Part shown: positions 7,855 to 16,949 of the stretch, in pieces
Layout: each line of letters begins with the position of its first letter
How positions within the stretch are numbered: the stretch's first letter is position 1
Source: Bradyrhizobium diazoefficiens
GTDB taxonomy: Bacteria; Pseudomonadota; Alphaproteobacteria; Rhizobiales; Xanthobacteraceae
Assembly (NCBI RefSeq): GCF_016612535.1
Contig: NZ_JAENXS010000001.1
Span: 2,691,501 to 2,755,500, forward strand
Direction of reading: 5' to 3'
DNA length: 64,000 nt
The notes under the pieces: model-generated
Seen by the model: the letters and a program-made list of their open reading frames with translations, nothing else
What the model was told of the DNA's origin: nothing
Database searches by the model: none
Position numbers and translations under genes: made by a program

Positions 7855-8856
7855 TCAGAGCTTGACCATCCGTTTGCCCCGGTTCTCGCCTGCAAGCAAT
7901 CCGATCAGCGCTTTCGGCGTGTTCTGCAATCCGTCGATGATGTCTTCCTGCACTTTCAGTTTGCCCGAATTGACCCAGGCCTGGAGATCGGCGAGCGCGC
8001 GCTGACTGTCCTTCATGTAGTCCATCACGATGAAGCCTTGCATCACGAGCCGCTTCACCACGATCAGGCCGGGCACGCCGCGCGGGCCGTGCGCCGACGG
8101 CGCGCCGTCATATTGCGAGATCGCACCGCAGCAGGCGATGCGGCCGTAATTGTTCATCTGCGGAATGCAGGCTTCGAGAATATCGCCGCCGACATTGTCG
8201 AAATAGACGTCGATGCCCTTGGGCGCGGCCGCGCGGAGCGCCTTGAACGTCGCGCCGTCCTTGTAGTCGACAGCCGCATCGAAGCCGAGCTCCGAGGTCA
8301 GCCAGTTGCACTTGTCCGCGCCGCCGGCGATGCCGATCACGCGGCATCCCTTGATTTTGGCGATCTGTCCGACGATGGAGCCGACCGAGCCCGCGGCCGC
8401 CGAAACCACGACTGTCTCGCCTTCCTTGGGCTTGCCGATCTCCAGCAGGCCGAAATAGGCGGTGAGGCCGGCGATCCCGAACACGCTGAGCAGGTGCGTC
8501 ATCGGCTCGAGCTTCGGCATTTTCGTGAGATGCTTCGCCGGCACCGCGGCGTAGTCCTGCCAGCCGGTGTCGCCGAACACGATGTCGCCGACCGCAAGCC
8601 CCGGCGCCTTCGAGCTGATGACCTCGGCGATGCCGCCGCCCGCCATCACGCTGTTGGCCTCGACGGCGGAACGATAGGTGGCGCCGTGCATCCAGGCGCG
8701 GTTGGCGGCGTCAAGCGAGATGTAGCGCACGCGCAGCAAGGCCTCGCCATCTTTCGGTTCTGGTATCCCAGCCTCGACCATCTTGAAATGCTCGGGACCG
8801 AGCTTGCCGCTCGGCTTTTCCACCAGAAGAATCTGACGATTGACGCTGGCACTCAT
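7855..8856 (-). CDS. NADP-dependent oxidoreductase, CurA/leukotriene B4 dehydrogenase type
   Basis: 333 residues of the zinc-independent medium-chain reductase family. Seen are the N-terminal NRQILLVEKPSG, the NADPH-binding loop SAAAGSVGSIVGQIAKIKG near residue 150, YFDNVGG near 216 and CGAISQYDG near 242, all hallmarks of the CurA/PTGR group. Members reduce carbon-carbon double bonds of enones such as curcumin or alkenals. It is monocistronic; the divergent neighbour is a transporter 210 bp away. The actual substrate is unknown. Confidence 0.9.
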   Translation of the reverse strand: MSASVNRQILLVEKPSGKLGPEHFKMVEAGIPEPKDGEALLRVRYISLDAANRAWMHGATYRSAVEANSVMAGGGIAEVISSKAPGLAVGDIVFGDTGWQDYAAVPAKHLTKMPKLEPMTHLLSVFGIAGLTAYFGLLEIGKPKEGETVVVSAAAGSVGSIVGQIAKIKGCRVIGIAGGADKCNWLTSELGFDAAVDYKDGATFKALRAAAPKGIDVYFDNVGGDILEACIPQMNNYGRIACCGAISQYDGAPSAHGPRGVPGLIVVKRLVMQGFIVMDYMKDSQRALADLQAWVNSGKLKVQEDIIDGLQNTPKALIGLLAGENRGKRMVKL

Positions 8857-9066
8857 GGCGTTTCCCCTTCGCTTATTTGACGATTATTGATGCAGCCGCC
8901 GCAAAGAAAACGTGCAGGCCGCATTCGTTGTGCGCTGCATGAAGGCTAGAGCGCTGCGTCCAGTTTCGCAACGGGAACATCCAGCCGTCGCGACCGCACG
9001 TCAAGCGTGTTGCGTCCTTGTCATATCTGCGACATCATGAAGCGGCCGGTGGAGCGGGGGTAGTCA

Positions 9067-10362
9067 ATGTCGAACAGGTTTACGCAATACATTCTGGTGG
9101 CGATGGTGCTGGGCATCATCATGGGCTCGGCGATTTTCAACTTCCTGCCAGATACGCGCGGGGATTGGGCCTCCTCCATCAACCTGGTCGCCGTGATCTT
9201 CCTCCGCCTGATCAAGATGATCATTGCGCCGCTGGTGTTCGCAACGCTGGTCGGCGGCATCGCCCATATGGGCAGTGGCGCAAGGCTCGGGCGGATCTTT
9301 GCCAAGACCATGGGCTGGTTCGTCAGCGCCTCCTTCGTTTCGCTGCTGCTCGGCCTCGTGATGGTCAATCTGCTGCAACCTGGCGCCAACTTCCCCGGCA
9401 CGCTGCCGGACAAGGCGCAGTCGACGGGGCTGCCGGTTTCCGCCTTCTCGATCGAGAAATTCCTCACCCATCTGATCCCGACCTCGATCGCGGATGCGAT
9501 GGCGCAGAATGAAATCCTGCAGATCGTGATCTTCGCGGTCTTCTTCTCGGTGGCGATGGGCGCCTTGCCCGAGCGCTCCAAGCAGATCCTGGCGCTGATC
9601 GACGATCTCGGCCACATCATGCTGAAAGTGACGAGCTATGTGATGCTATTCGCGCCGGTTGCGGTCTGGGCCGCCATTACAGCGACCGTCGCCAAGAACG
9701 GCCTCCTGGTGCTCTGGAAGCTCATCGTCTTCATGGGCGGCTTCTATCTCTCGCTCTTCATCCTCTGGGGTATCCTGGTCATGGTCGGCTTCGCCGTGAT
9801 CGGGCCGCGCTACAGCCATCTGCTGAGGCTGATCCGCGAGCCGCTGATGATCGCGTTCTCGACCGCGAGCTCGGAAGCGGCCTATCCGAAGACGCTGGAG
9901 GGGCTGAATCGTTTCGGTGCCTCGTCGCGGATCTCGAGCTTCGTGCTGCCGCTCGGCTACTCCTTCAATCTCGACGGCACGATGATGTACTGCACTTTCG
10001 CCAGCATCTTCATCGCGCAGACCTATCACATCGAGATGTCGCTCTCGACCCAGCTTGCCATGCTGGCGACGCTGATGATCACCTCGAAGGGCGTCGCCGG
10101 CGTGCCGCGCGCCTCCCTGGTCGTGATCGCCTCGACGCTGTCGCAATTCGGCATTCCCGAGGCCGGCTTGTTGATGATCATGGGCATCGACACCTTCCTC
10201 GACATGGGCCGCAGCGCCACCAACGTGATCGGCAACTCGCTGGCGACCTCCGTCGTGGCGAAATGGGAAGGCGAACTTGGGCCCGAACATGCGATGGGGC
10301 CGAGCGATGCCGTGCCGGACGACATGGTCCCCGGAGAAGTCCCCGCGATGGCCGGCCATTGA
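9067..10362 (+). CDS. dicarboxylate/amino acid:cation symporter (DAACS)
   Basis: 431 residues, mostly hydrophobic, full length for the GltP/DctA family. Family signatures are the serine-rich re-entrant loop STASSEAAYPKTLEGL, the GYSFNLDGTMMY stretch (NxDG, cation and substrate site) and SKGVAGVPRASLVVI. It imports C4-dicarboxylates or acidic amino acids with H+ or Na+ across the inner membrane. The periplasmic binding protein gene follows after 12 bp, probably on one transcript, which points to glutamate/aspartate as substrate (inference). Confidence 0.92.
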   Translation: MSNRFTQYILVAMVLGIIMGSAIFNFLPDTRGDWASSINLVAVIFLRLIKMIIAPLVFATLVGGIAHMGSGARLGRIFAKTMGWFVSASFVSLLLGLVMVNLLQPGANFPGTLPDKAQSTGLPVSAFSIEKFLTHLIPTSIADAMAQNEILQIVIFAVFFSVAMGALPERSKQILALIDDLGHIMLKVTSYVMLFAPVAVWAAITATVAKNGLLVLWKLIVFMGGFYLSLFILWGILVMVGFAVIGPRYSHLLRLIREPLMIAFSTASSEAAYPKTLEGLNRFGASSRISSFVLPLGYSFNLDGTMMYCTFASIFIAQTYHIEMSLSTQLAMLATLMITSKGVAGVPRASLVVIASTLSQFGIPEAGLLMIMGIDTFLDMGRSATNVIGNSLATSVVAKWEGELGPEHAMGPSDAVPDDMVPGEVPAMAGH

Positions 10363-10374
10363 AGGGAGTGCGAC

Positions 10375-11298
10375 ATGCGCCCTTTGAAGGCGATTTCGGG
10401 CGGCCTGTTGCTGGCAGCGTGTCTGCTGGCGGCAACCGGTGCCTCCGCCCAGACCGGCGGCAGCGAAGGGCTTAGCCCGACGCTAACAGCCATCAAGAAT
10501 GCGCACACCGTGCGGCTCGGCTATCGCGAGAGCTCGCCGCCATTCTCCTTCCTCGACCAGGCCAACCGGCCGATCGGGTATAGTCTCGAGCTCTGCGAGG
10601 CCATCGTCGAGGAGATCGGCGTCGAGGTCGACGATCCCAATCTGAAGATCGATTACGTCAAGGTCACCTCGGACGACCGCATCGACGCGGTGCTCCAGAA
10701 CAAGATCGATCTGGAGTGCGGCTCCACCACCGCCAACTCCGAGCGCGGCAAGCGCGTCGCCTTCTCGCCATTGATGTTCGTTGCCGGTACCAAGCTGATG
10801 GTACCGAAGGCCTCGAATGTCCAGTCGCTGACCGATCTGAAGGGCAAGACCATCGTGGTGACGAAGGGCACCACCAACGAGCAGGCGATCCAGGCGGCCG
10901 ACAAGAAGTCCTCGCTGGGACTCCACATCGTCGTCGGCGCCGATCACGAGCAGTCGTACCAGATGCTGGTCGAGGGTAAGGCGGATGCGTTCGCGACCGA
11001 CGATATTCTCCTCTCCGGCCTGATCGTCCGCCACAAGGCACAGGACAAGTTCCGGGTCACTGGTGACTTCCTGTCCTACGACCCCTACGGCATCATGTTC
11101 AGGAAAGGCGAGCCGCAACTAACGGCTGTGGTCGAGCGCACCTTCCGGAAGCTCGGCTCCAATCACGATTTGGTTCCGCTCTACAACAAATGGTTCACCG
11201 CGCGTCTCCCCACAGGCGAGCGACTGAACGTACCGATCTCGCTCCAGCTGGAAGAAGCGTTCAAAGCGATGGACGATTCGGCCAGCGCGAATAACTAG
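10375..11298 (+). CDS. periplasmic amino-acid-binding protein, GltI-like
   Basis: 307 residues with a signal peptide ending about GASAQ and the family-3 solute-binding fold: VRLGYRESSPPFSFLD, GYSLELCEAIVEEI and LKGKTIVVTKGTTNE match glutamate/aspartate-binding proteins. GAAGGGAG precedes the ATG. Odd point: no ABC permease or ATPase follows; the partner gene is a DAACS symporter. It may feed an ABC transporter encoded elsewhere, or the pair may respond to the same ligand. The 3' end is 26 bp from IS 2. Confidence 0.88.
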   Translation: MRPLKAISGGLLLAACLLAATGASAQTGGSEGLSPTLTAIKNAHTVRLGYRESSPPFSFLDQANRPIGYSLELCEAIVEEIGVEVDDPNLKIDYVKVTSDDRIDAVLQNKIDLECGSTTANSERGKRVAFSPLMFVAGTKLMVPKASNVQSLTDLKGKTIVVTKGTTNEQAIQAADKKSSLGLHIVVGADHEQSYQMLVEGKADAFATDDILLSGLIVRHKAQDKFRVTGDFLSYDPYGIMFRKGEPQLTAVVERTFRKLGSNHDLVPLYNKWFTARLPTGERLNVPISLQLEEAFKAMDDSASANN

Positions 11299-11324
11299 CT
11301 CTTACTTCCTTCTCCCCTTGTGGG

Positions 11325-12694
11325 CTAGCTTGGGCACACATTTTTGGCGAGGAAGAAGCCTTGGGCGATGGCTCGGAAGCGTTCGAGCCCGTCGCGCATT
11401 GTGATTGGGCCGTTGGATTTGTCGCTCTCGTAACCGGTCCAGCCACCGAGGCGGGCGATGGTCCAGCCGGCCCAAGCAAGGCTGCTTGGTATATGGGGAT
11501 TTTGCTGTTTGGCGGTGCGGCCCCGCAAACGTTCCTGCAAGGCCGATAGAACCTGCATTTCGCGATCGTCAAAGACGTGCGAGGCAGGTTGGCTATCGTC
11601 GAGCGAGGCGCGCGCGAGCACGAGTTGCATGGTTTGGCACGCGGCGATGAGAGCGATAACGGCGAGCTTTTCCAGCGCCGCGCCTTCGGCAAGAACGCTC
11701 GCCTCGAGATCAAGGCCTTGGCGCTTCACGGTCCTGAACAATTGTTCGACATGCCAGCGCTGGCGGTACCAGCCGATCACCGTGACAGCCTGTTCGACAG
11801 TTTCGACATCATGGGTGGTCAGCAAACGCCACAGGACAGGTTCCTCGCCGCTCGGCGGATCAATCTCGCGGACTTCGACCGCGGAGAGTTCAATTTGGCG
11901 CGGCGCGTGGGGATCGGAGCAGGATGCTGGCCGACAGACGACGACCGTTCCGAACCGCACCGCCAACTGCGCTTGACGAGCCTGGCGCTTGCCTGCCCGC
12001 GCCGGCAGATCGATCGCCAAGCGATGTTGCTCGGGCAGTGCCGCCATGGTCGCAAACAGAGCGCGGTCGCCTGTTGTTGCACGATCCCGGCACGCGCGGC
12101 TCAACAGATGCGTGCGACGATCCGGCAGGCGAGCCCACTTCTCATAAATGTCTCCTTCGCGATCGTCGATCACTGTGATCATGCTCGCCTTGGTCAGGCC
12201 CCATTTGGCCCGCCGCGGGCCCTTCACCCATCGATAGGATTCCTTTTCCTCAATCGGCTGCTTGCGATAGTCGGCGGCCTTGGTTTTAAAGCGGCGCCAG
12301 ACCTGCACGTCGGCCAGGCCCAGACAGTGACCTGTTTCTGCATCAACCGTCAGAACGGGATGCACGAACAGGCCGACGTCACGGCCATTGCCCACCCGGC
12401 CGAGATCGCGCTTGCGCCCTCGCTTGGCCTCATAGTTGATCTCGCTGGTATCCTGGATCGCCAGGACGTGCCGGCCGGCCGCAATCTCACGCAGACGCGC
12501 TCGCGCGCGGATCACCATCTTGTCGACCGTGACCCGCTCATTCATCAAAAAGCGCCGAAATTTGACCTTCTCGGCGCGATCCTCGCCAAGTTTGCGCAGA
12601 CAAACCGTCTGTCGCTCGCAGACACGCGCAAGCAACAGAGCGCCATTTTTTTAAGACGCTCGTCGCCGAAATAGCCGATATCCATCTCCGCCAT
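11325..12694 (-). CDS. IS4-family DDE transposase, needs a -1 shift at A7
   Basis: The ATG at 12694 gives MAEMDIGYFGDERLKK, then the frame must slip -1 on the A7 run (12652-12646) to continue as NGALLLARVCERQTVCLRKL and on through the 430-residue DDE domain. DDE and YREK motifs are present: QDTSEI, DDREGDIYEKW, WYRQRWHVEQLFRTVKRQG. Without a shift, translation would stop early or have to begin at the TTG at 12635. The break falls at the same residue as in IS 1. Confidence 0.8.
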
Positions 12695-12774
12695 CGCTCC
12701 GCTGCCAGAATCACGACGGCCTACACAGAATCACAGGCGATTCATTCTGTGCAAGAGATCTGTGCCCAAGCTAG
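11325..12774 (-). mobile_element. IS4-family insertion sequence, second type (1450 bp)
   Basis: Terminal inverted repeats CTAGCTTGGGCACA at 11325 and 12761-12774. Target duplication CCCCTTGTGGG (11314-11324) versus CCCCTTGCGGG (12775-12785): 11 bp with one mismatch, so an older insertion than IS 1. It sits in the left arm of a RIME-like palindromic repeat. As in IS 1, the terminal CTAG supplies the transposase stop codon. It is a relative of IS 1, not a copy. Confidence 0.9.
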
Positions 12775-12785
12775 CCCCTTGCGGG

Positions 12786-12941
12786 AGAAGGTGGCGCGAA
12801 GCGCCGGATGAGGGGTTTGTCTCCGCGAGTTCAATCGTGAGAGGTTCACGCGCAGAGAGATACCCCTCACCCGGCTCACCGCTCCGCGGTGAGCCACCCT
12901 CTCCCACAAGGGGCCCACAAGGGGCCCACAAGGGGAGAGGG
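12786..12941. repeat. RIME-like palindromic repeat with 11-bp triplication
   Basis: With the bases left of IS 2 (from 11311) this forms a mosaic palindromic repeat: CTTCTCCCCTTGTGGG at one end, the internal palindrome GGCGCGAAGCGCC, CTCACCGCTCCGCGGTGAG, and the closing arm. In the closing arm CCCACAAGGGG occurs three times in tandem (12903-12913, 12914-12924, 12925-12935). Related elements lie at 25793-25922 and 45310-45450. Confidence 0.8.
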
Positions 12942-12959
12942 TGCAGTGAGCTGCCGCTG

Positions 12960-13760
12960 CTAGTTTCCCTCAAACACCAGATCCATCGCCGCGTCATACG
13001 CCGCCTGCACCAGCTCCGGATGCAGCTTCCCCAGCGCTTCCATCATCACGCCGGAATTGATCTCGAGCACGCGCCACTCGCCGTCGACGCGCACCACGTC
13101 GATCGACGCAAAAGCGATGCCGATGGCGCTCGCAGCATCGATCGCGAGCTTCACGCAGGCGGCGCGAATCTCGCCGTCCTCCAGCAGCACGGGCTTTGCG
13201 CCGGCATCGAGATTGTGCCGCCAATCCGAGCCGCGCTGTTTGCTGTAGACGATGAGGGGCGCATCATCGAGCAGGATCACGCGGACCTCGTCCGTGATCG
13301 CGACGTAGGGCGAGATCACGAGCCCGGTGCTCATCGAAAAAACCTCGTCCACTGCGTGGTCGAGCTCCGCCTTCGTCGTCACCTTGAACACCGAGCGCCC
13401 CGACGTCCCCTCATTGGGCTTCACCACCACGCCCTGCGGATCGGCGTGAAGTAGCCTGAGCATTGCCGCTCGCCAATCGTCGCCAACGATATTCTGGCCC
13501 AGCTTCGGGTTGAGGAAGAGGCGATGGGGAATGCAGGGTACGCCTGCCAGCGATAGCGCCTCGGCGGTTGCCGATTTGTCGTTGGCGAGGCGGTGCGCAA
13601 TTGCGCTGTTGAGGCCGATGTCGTAGCCGAAGGCGAAGCGGCGGATCTCACGGCGGCGCATGGTGATCAGCCATCCGCCGGCGCGGACATCAACATCGAT
13701 GCCATGGCGCGCGGCATAGTGCCTGATGGCCTGTACGAAGATCCGTTCACTACTTGTCAT
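12960..13760 (-). CDS. ATP-grasp (RimK-like) domain protein
   Basis: 266 residues from the ATG at 13760 (MTSSERIFVQAI); a longer reading from 13880 would add a basic stretch of low credibility. ATP-grasp features: GVVVKPNEGTSGRSVFKV (Lys and glycine-rich loop), GLVISPYVAITDEVRVILLDD, and the metal-binding end SIDVVRVDGEWRVLEINSGVMME (Asp, Glu, Asn). It should ligate a carboxylate to an amine or thiol using ATP. No substrate can be inferred: there is no biosynthetic partner next to it, only a RIME-like repeat downstream. Confidence 0.78.
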   Translation of the reverse strand: MTSSERIFVQAIRHYAARHGIDVDVRAGGWLITMRRREIRRFAFGYDIGLNSAIAHRLANDKSATAEALSLAGVPCIPHRLFLNPKLGQNIVGDDWRAAMLRLLHADPQGVVVKPNEGTSGRSVFKVTTKAELDHAVDEVFSMSTGLVISPYVAITDEVRVILLDDAPLIVYSKQRGSDWRHNLDAGAKPVLLEDGEIRAACVKLAIDAASAIGIAFASIDVVRVDGEWRVLEINSGVMMEALGKLHPELVQAAYDAAMDLVFEGN

Positions 13761-14129
13761 GCGTCTCAATCGTCCAGTCGCCAAAAGCCGCAAAAATGCG
13801 GGGCCTGGCGCCAAGCGGGGGAAAATCAGAGCTATTCTTAATGAAATTCTCGCGAGCGCGATGGAAATTAAGTGCTGCAATCAGGCCCGAAAGGGAAAAG
13901 AAATTGCCTTCAACGCGCGCCGGACAGCAGATCCGTCAATGCTGTGACCCTTTCCGCCGCAAATGCCGATTTGACCGGCATCAATTGCATCCGGAACGAG
14001 GTTGATTATTGATCTCAATGGCGTAGATCACACACGCGAAATCCTCCGCCATGGCAATGGTGTCCGCCCCGTTTTCAGGGCGGGTAACGCTTTTGCCTAA
14101 AACCGCAGTTATTCGGAATATCGAAAATC
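13761..14129. other. intergenic region without a recognised gene
   Basis: 369 bp between the divergent ATP-grasp and fpr genes. It is more AT-rich than its surroundings and must hold both promoters. A hairpin CCGCCC-N8-GGGCGG lies at about 14067-14086, some 45 bp before the fpr start; whether it is a regulator or a relic terminator is unclear. I see no conserved open frame. Confidence 0.5.
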
Positions 14130-14903
14130 ATGAGCGCGTTTTACCGAGAGAAAGTTCTTTCCGTCCAGCACTGGACCGACACGCTGTTCAGCTTCCGCGC
14201 CACGCGCGACACCGGCTTCCGCTTCCAGAACGGCCAGTTCGCGATGATCGGCCTCGAGGTCGACGGCCGTCCGCTGCTGCGCGCCTACAGCATGGCGAGT
14301 GCCAATCACGAGGAGGAGCTCGAGTTCTTCTCGATCAAGGTGCAGGACGGTCCGCTGACCTCGCGCCTGCAGAAGATCAAGGAAGGCGACACCATCCTGG
14401 TCGGCCGCAAGGCGACCGGCACGCTGATCACCGACAACCTCATCCCCGGCAAGCGGCTGATGCTGCTCTCGACCGGCACCGGGCTTGCGCCGTTCGCGAG
14501 CCTGATCAAGGATCCCGAGGTCTATGATCAGTTCGAGAGCATCGTGCTGGTACACGGCTGCCGCCAGGTCTCCGAGCTCGCCTATGGCGAGAAGCTCGTC
14601 GCGAATTTGCGCGAGGACGAACTGTTCGGAGAGCTGCTCGGGGACAAGTTGGTATACTATCCGACCGTGACCCGCGAGCCGTTCCGCAATCGCGGCCGCA
14701 TCACCGACCTTATCAACTCCGGGCAGATCTTCAACGACATCGGGCAGGGCCCGCTCAACATCGACACCGACCGCGTCATGATGTGCGGCAGCCCGGCGAT
14801 GCTGGAAGAGCTGAAGGTGATGTTCGAAGGCCGCGACTTCGTCGAAGGCTCCGGCAACAAGCCCGGCCATTTCGTGATCGAGAAGGCGTTCGTCGAGCGG
14901 TAA
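14130..14903 (+). CDS. fpr: ferredoxin/flavodoxin-NADP+ reductase
   Basis: 257 residues, normal for bacterial subclass I FNR. FAD site RAYSMAS at residues 51-57, NADP loop STGTGLAPFASLI near residue 114, CGSPAMLEEL near 219 and the C-terminal VIEKAFVER that caps the flavin. It moves electrons between NADPH and ferredoxin or flavodoxin, supporting nitrogenase, Fe-S assembly or oxidative-stress defence in this group. Monocistronic. Confidence 0.95.
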   Translation: MSAFYREKVLSVQHWTDTLFSFRATRDTGFRFQNGQFAMIGLEVDGRPLLRAYSMASANHEEELEFFSIKVQDGPLTSRLQKIKEGDTILVGRKATGTLITDNLIPGKRLMLLSTGTGLAPFASLIKDPEVYDQFESIVLVHGCRQVSELAYGEKLVANLREDELFGELLGDKLVYYPTVTREPFRNRGRITDLINSGQIFNDIGQGPLNIDTDRVMMCGSPAMLEELKVMFEGRDFVEGSGNKPGHFVIEKAFVER

Positions 14904-15130
14904 GCGCCGCTCGCGCTGTCGTCCCGGCCAACCCCCCGCCATTCCCCGACCGGCAAGCCCGGCCGAGCGGCGATTACGGCAGGGGCGCTGTTATGTAATT
15001 ATTGCACTGCAATAACGGCCCATCGGACGGATTGATTTCCCTCAGCTGAATTCGCTAGCCTGAAACAAGGGCCGCGTCATATCCGTATGACAGGCGAAGG
15101 CGTATCGTACCGCCTCATGCTGGCGAGAGG

Positions 15131-16858
15131 ATGGGAATCGTGGCCGAAGACAACAAGACGCAAGAATCGCCCAAACCCTCATCTCCTAACCCCTCATCGC
15201 CGAAACGCCTGGCGCTCGCGGAAGAGGGGATGATGGAAACCCTGCTGCTTCCATTCTCTCCGCGCTTCATCATCCTGACGATCTGCGCGGTCGTTACGGC
15301 GCTGCTGATCGGCATCGGCATCGCCGACCGCAAGATCTTCGGCATCCTGCTGATCCCGATCGTGATCTTCGGCGCGCTGACGGTTCTCGGCGTCCGCGAT
15401 CTCATGCAAAAGGGTCACGCGGTCCTTCGCAACTACCCGATCTCGGCGCATATCCGCTTCCTGCTCGAAGAGATACGCCCGGAGATGCGGCAGTATTTCT
15501 TCGAGAGCGAGAAGGACGGCATGCCGTTCTCGCGCGATATCCGCGCGGTGGTCTATCAGCGCGCCAAGATGCAGCTCGACAAGCGTCCGTTCGGCACCCA
15601 GGAGGACGTCTACCGCGAGGGTTACGAGTGGATGCATCACTCGGTAGCGCCGAAGGCGCATGCCGAGGAAAAGTTTCGTGTCACCATCGGCGGGCCTGAC
15701 TGCGCAAAACCCTATTCGGCCTCGGTGTTCAATATCTCGGCGATGAGCTTTGGCGCGCTCAGCCCCAACGCCGTGCGCGCGCTGAACGCCGGCGCGAAGA
15801 AGGGCGGGTTCGCGCATGACACCGGCGAGGGCGGTGTCAGCCCCTATCATCGCGAGATGGGCGGCGACATCATCTGGGAGATCGGCTCCGGTTATTTCGG
15901 CTGCCGTCATCTCGACGGCACTTTCGATCCCGACGCGTTCGCGCGTGTTGCGAGCCAGGACCAGATCAAGATGGTCGAGCTCAAGGTCAGCCAGGGCGCC
16001 AAGCCCGGCCATGGCGGCGTGCTGCCGGCTGCCAAGGTGTCGGAGGAGATTTCCAAGATTCGCGGCGTCTCGATGGGCGAGGACTGCATCTCGCCGGCCT
16101 CGCATCGCGCCTTCTCCACGCCCACCGGCATGATGCAATTCATCGCCGAGATGCGGAAGCTCTCCGGCGGCAAGCCGGCCGGCTTTAAGCTTTGCATCGG
16201 CCACCCCTGGGAGTTTCTGGCGATCTGCAAGGCGATGCTGGAGACCGGAATCTATCCGGACTTCATCGTCGTCGATGGCAACGAGGGCGGCACCGGTGCC
16301 GCGCCGCTCGAGTTCATGGACCATCTGGGCATGCCGATGCGCGAGGGCGTCAATTTCGTCCACAATGCGCTGGTCGGCATCAACGCGCGTGATCGCATCA
16401 GGCTCGGCGCCTCCGGCAAGATCGCGACCGCCTTCGACATGGCGCGCGCCATGGCGATCGGCGCCGACTGGTGCAATTCGGCGCGCGGCTTCATGTTCTC
16501 GCTCGGCTGCATCCAGTCGCTGAGCTGCCACACCGATCGCTGTCCGACCGGTGTCGCGACCCAGGACCCGACCCGGGCCCGCGCGCTCTACGTGCCGCTC
16601 AAGATCGACCGCGTGCACAATTACCACCATGCGACGCTGCACTCGCTGACGGAGCTGATCGCGGCAGCCGGTCTCGAACATCCGCAGCAGCTGCGCCCGG
16701 TCCATTTCAGTCAGCGGACCTCGACGACCCACGTGCAATCCTTCGCCCAACTCTATCCGTCGCTGCGTCCGGGCGAGCTGCTCGAAGGCACGGAAGACCC
16801 GCGGTTCCGCGAGGCTTGGCGCATGGCGCGGGCGGATACGTTCCAGCCGGCGCTGTAA
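15131..16858 (+). CDS. FMN-binding glutamate synthase family protein (GltB domain 2-like)
   Basis: 575 residues: two hydrophobic segments near residues 45-90, then the glutamate synthase FMN/central barrel (MSFGALSPNAVRALNAGAKK, TGEGGVSPYHREMGGD, GNEGGTGAAPLEF). The cluster motif C-x5-C-x4-C in LGCIQSLSCHTDRCPTGV matches the 3Fe-4S ligands of GOGAT. It lacks the amidotransferase domain of true GltB. These stand-alone, membrane-anchored homologues are widespread and their reaction is not settled. The start could also be GTG at 15140. Confidence 0.85.
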   Translation: MGIVAEDNKTQESPKPSSPNPSSPKRLALAEEGMMETLLLPFSPRFIILTICAVVTALLIGIGIADRKIFGILLIPIVIFGALTVLGVRDLMQKGHAVLRNYPISAHIRFLLEEIRPEMRQYFFESEKDGMPFSRDIRAVVYQRAKMQLDKRPFGTQEDVYREGYEWMHHSVAPKAHAEEKFRVTIGGPDCAKPYSASVFNISAMSFGALSPNAVRALNAGAKKGGFAHDTGEGGVSPYHREMGGDIIWEIGSGYFGCRHLDGTFDPDAFARVASQDQIKMVELKVSQGAKPGHGGVLPAAKVSEEISKIRGVSMGEDCISPASHRAFSTPTGMMQFIAEMRKLSGGKPAGFKLCIGHPWEFLAICKAMLETGIYPDFIVVDGNEGGTGAAPLEFMDHLGMPMREGVNFVHNALVGINARDRIRLGASGKIATAFDMARAMAIGADWCNSARGFMFSLGCIQSLSCHTDRCPTGVATQDPTRARALYVPLKIDRVHNYHHATLHSLTELIAAAGLEHPQQLRPVHFSQRTSTTHVQSFAQLYPSLRPGELLEGTEDPRFREAWRMARADTFQPAL

Positions 16859-16949
16859 GGTGCCAGTCCAACGTGTCCTGTGGCGGCGCGAATTTATGGG
16901 GGGGGTTGCGCTTTAACATCTGTTTCAGCTTCGGGTGTAAATTGGCCCC

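Noticed and set aside
12903..12935. Tandem direct repeats as a CRISPR array
   Set aside because: Units are 11 bp and contiguous with no spacers; part of a palindromic intergenic element.
15194..16750. 518-codon open frame opposite the glutamate-synthase-like gene
   Set aside because: Antisense shadow; the opposite strand has clear cluster and FMN motifs.
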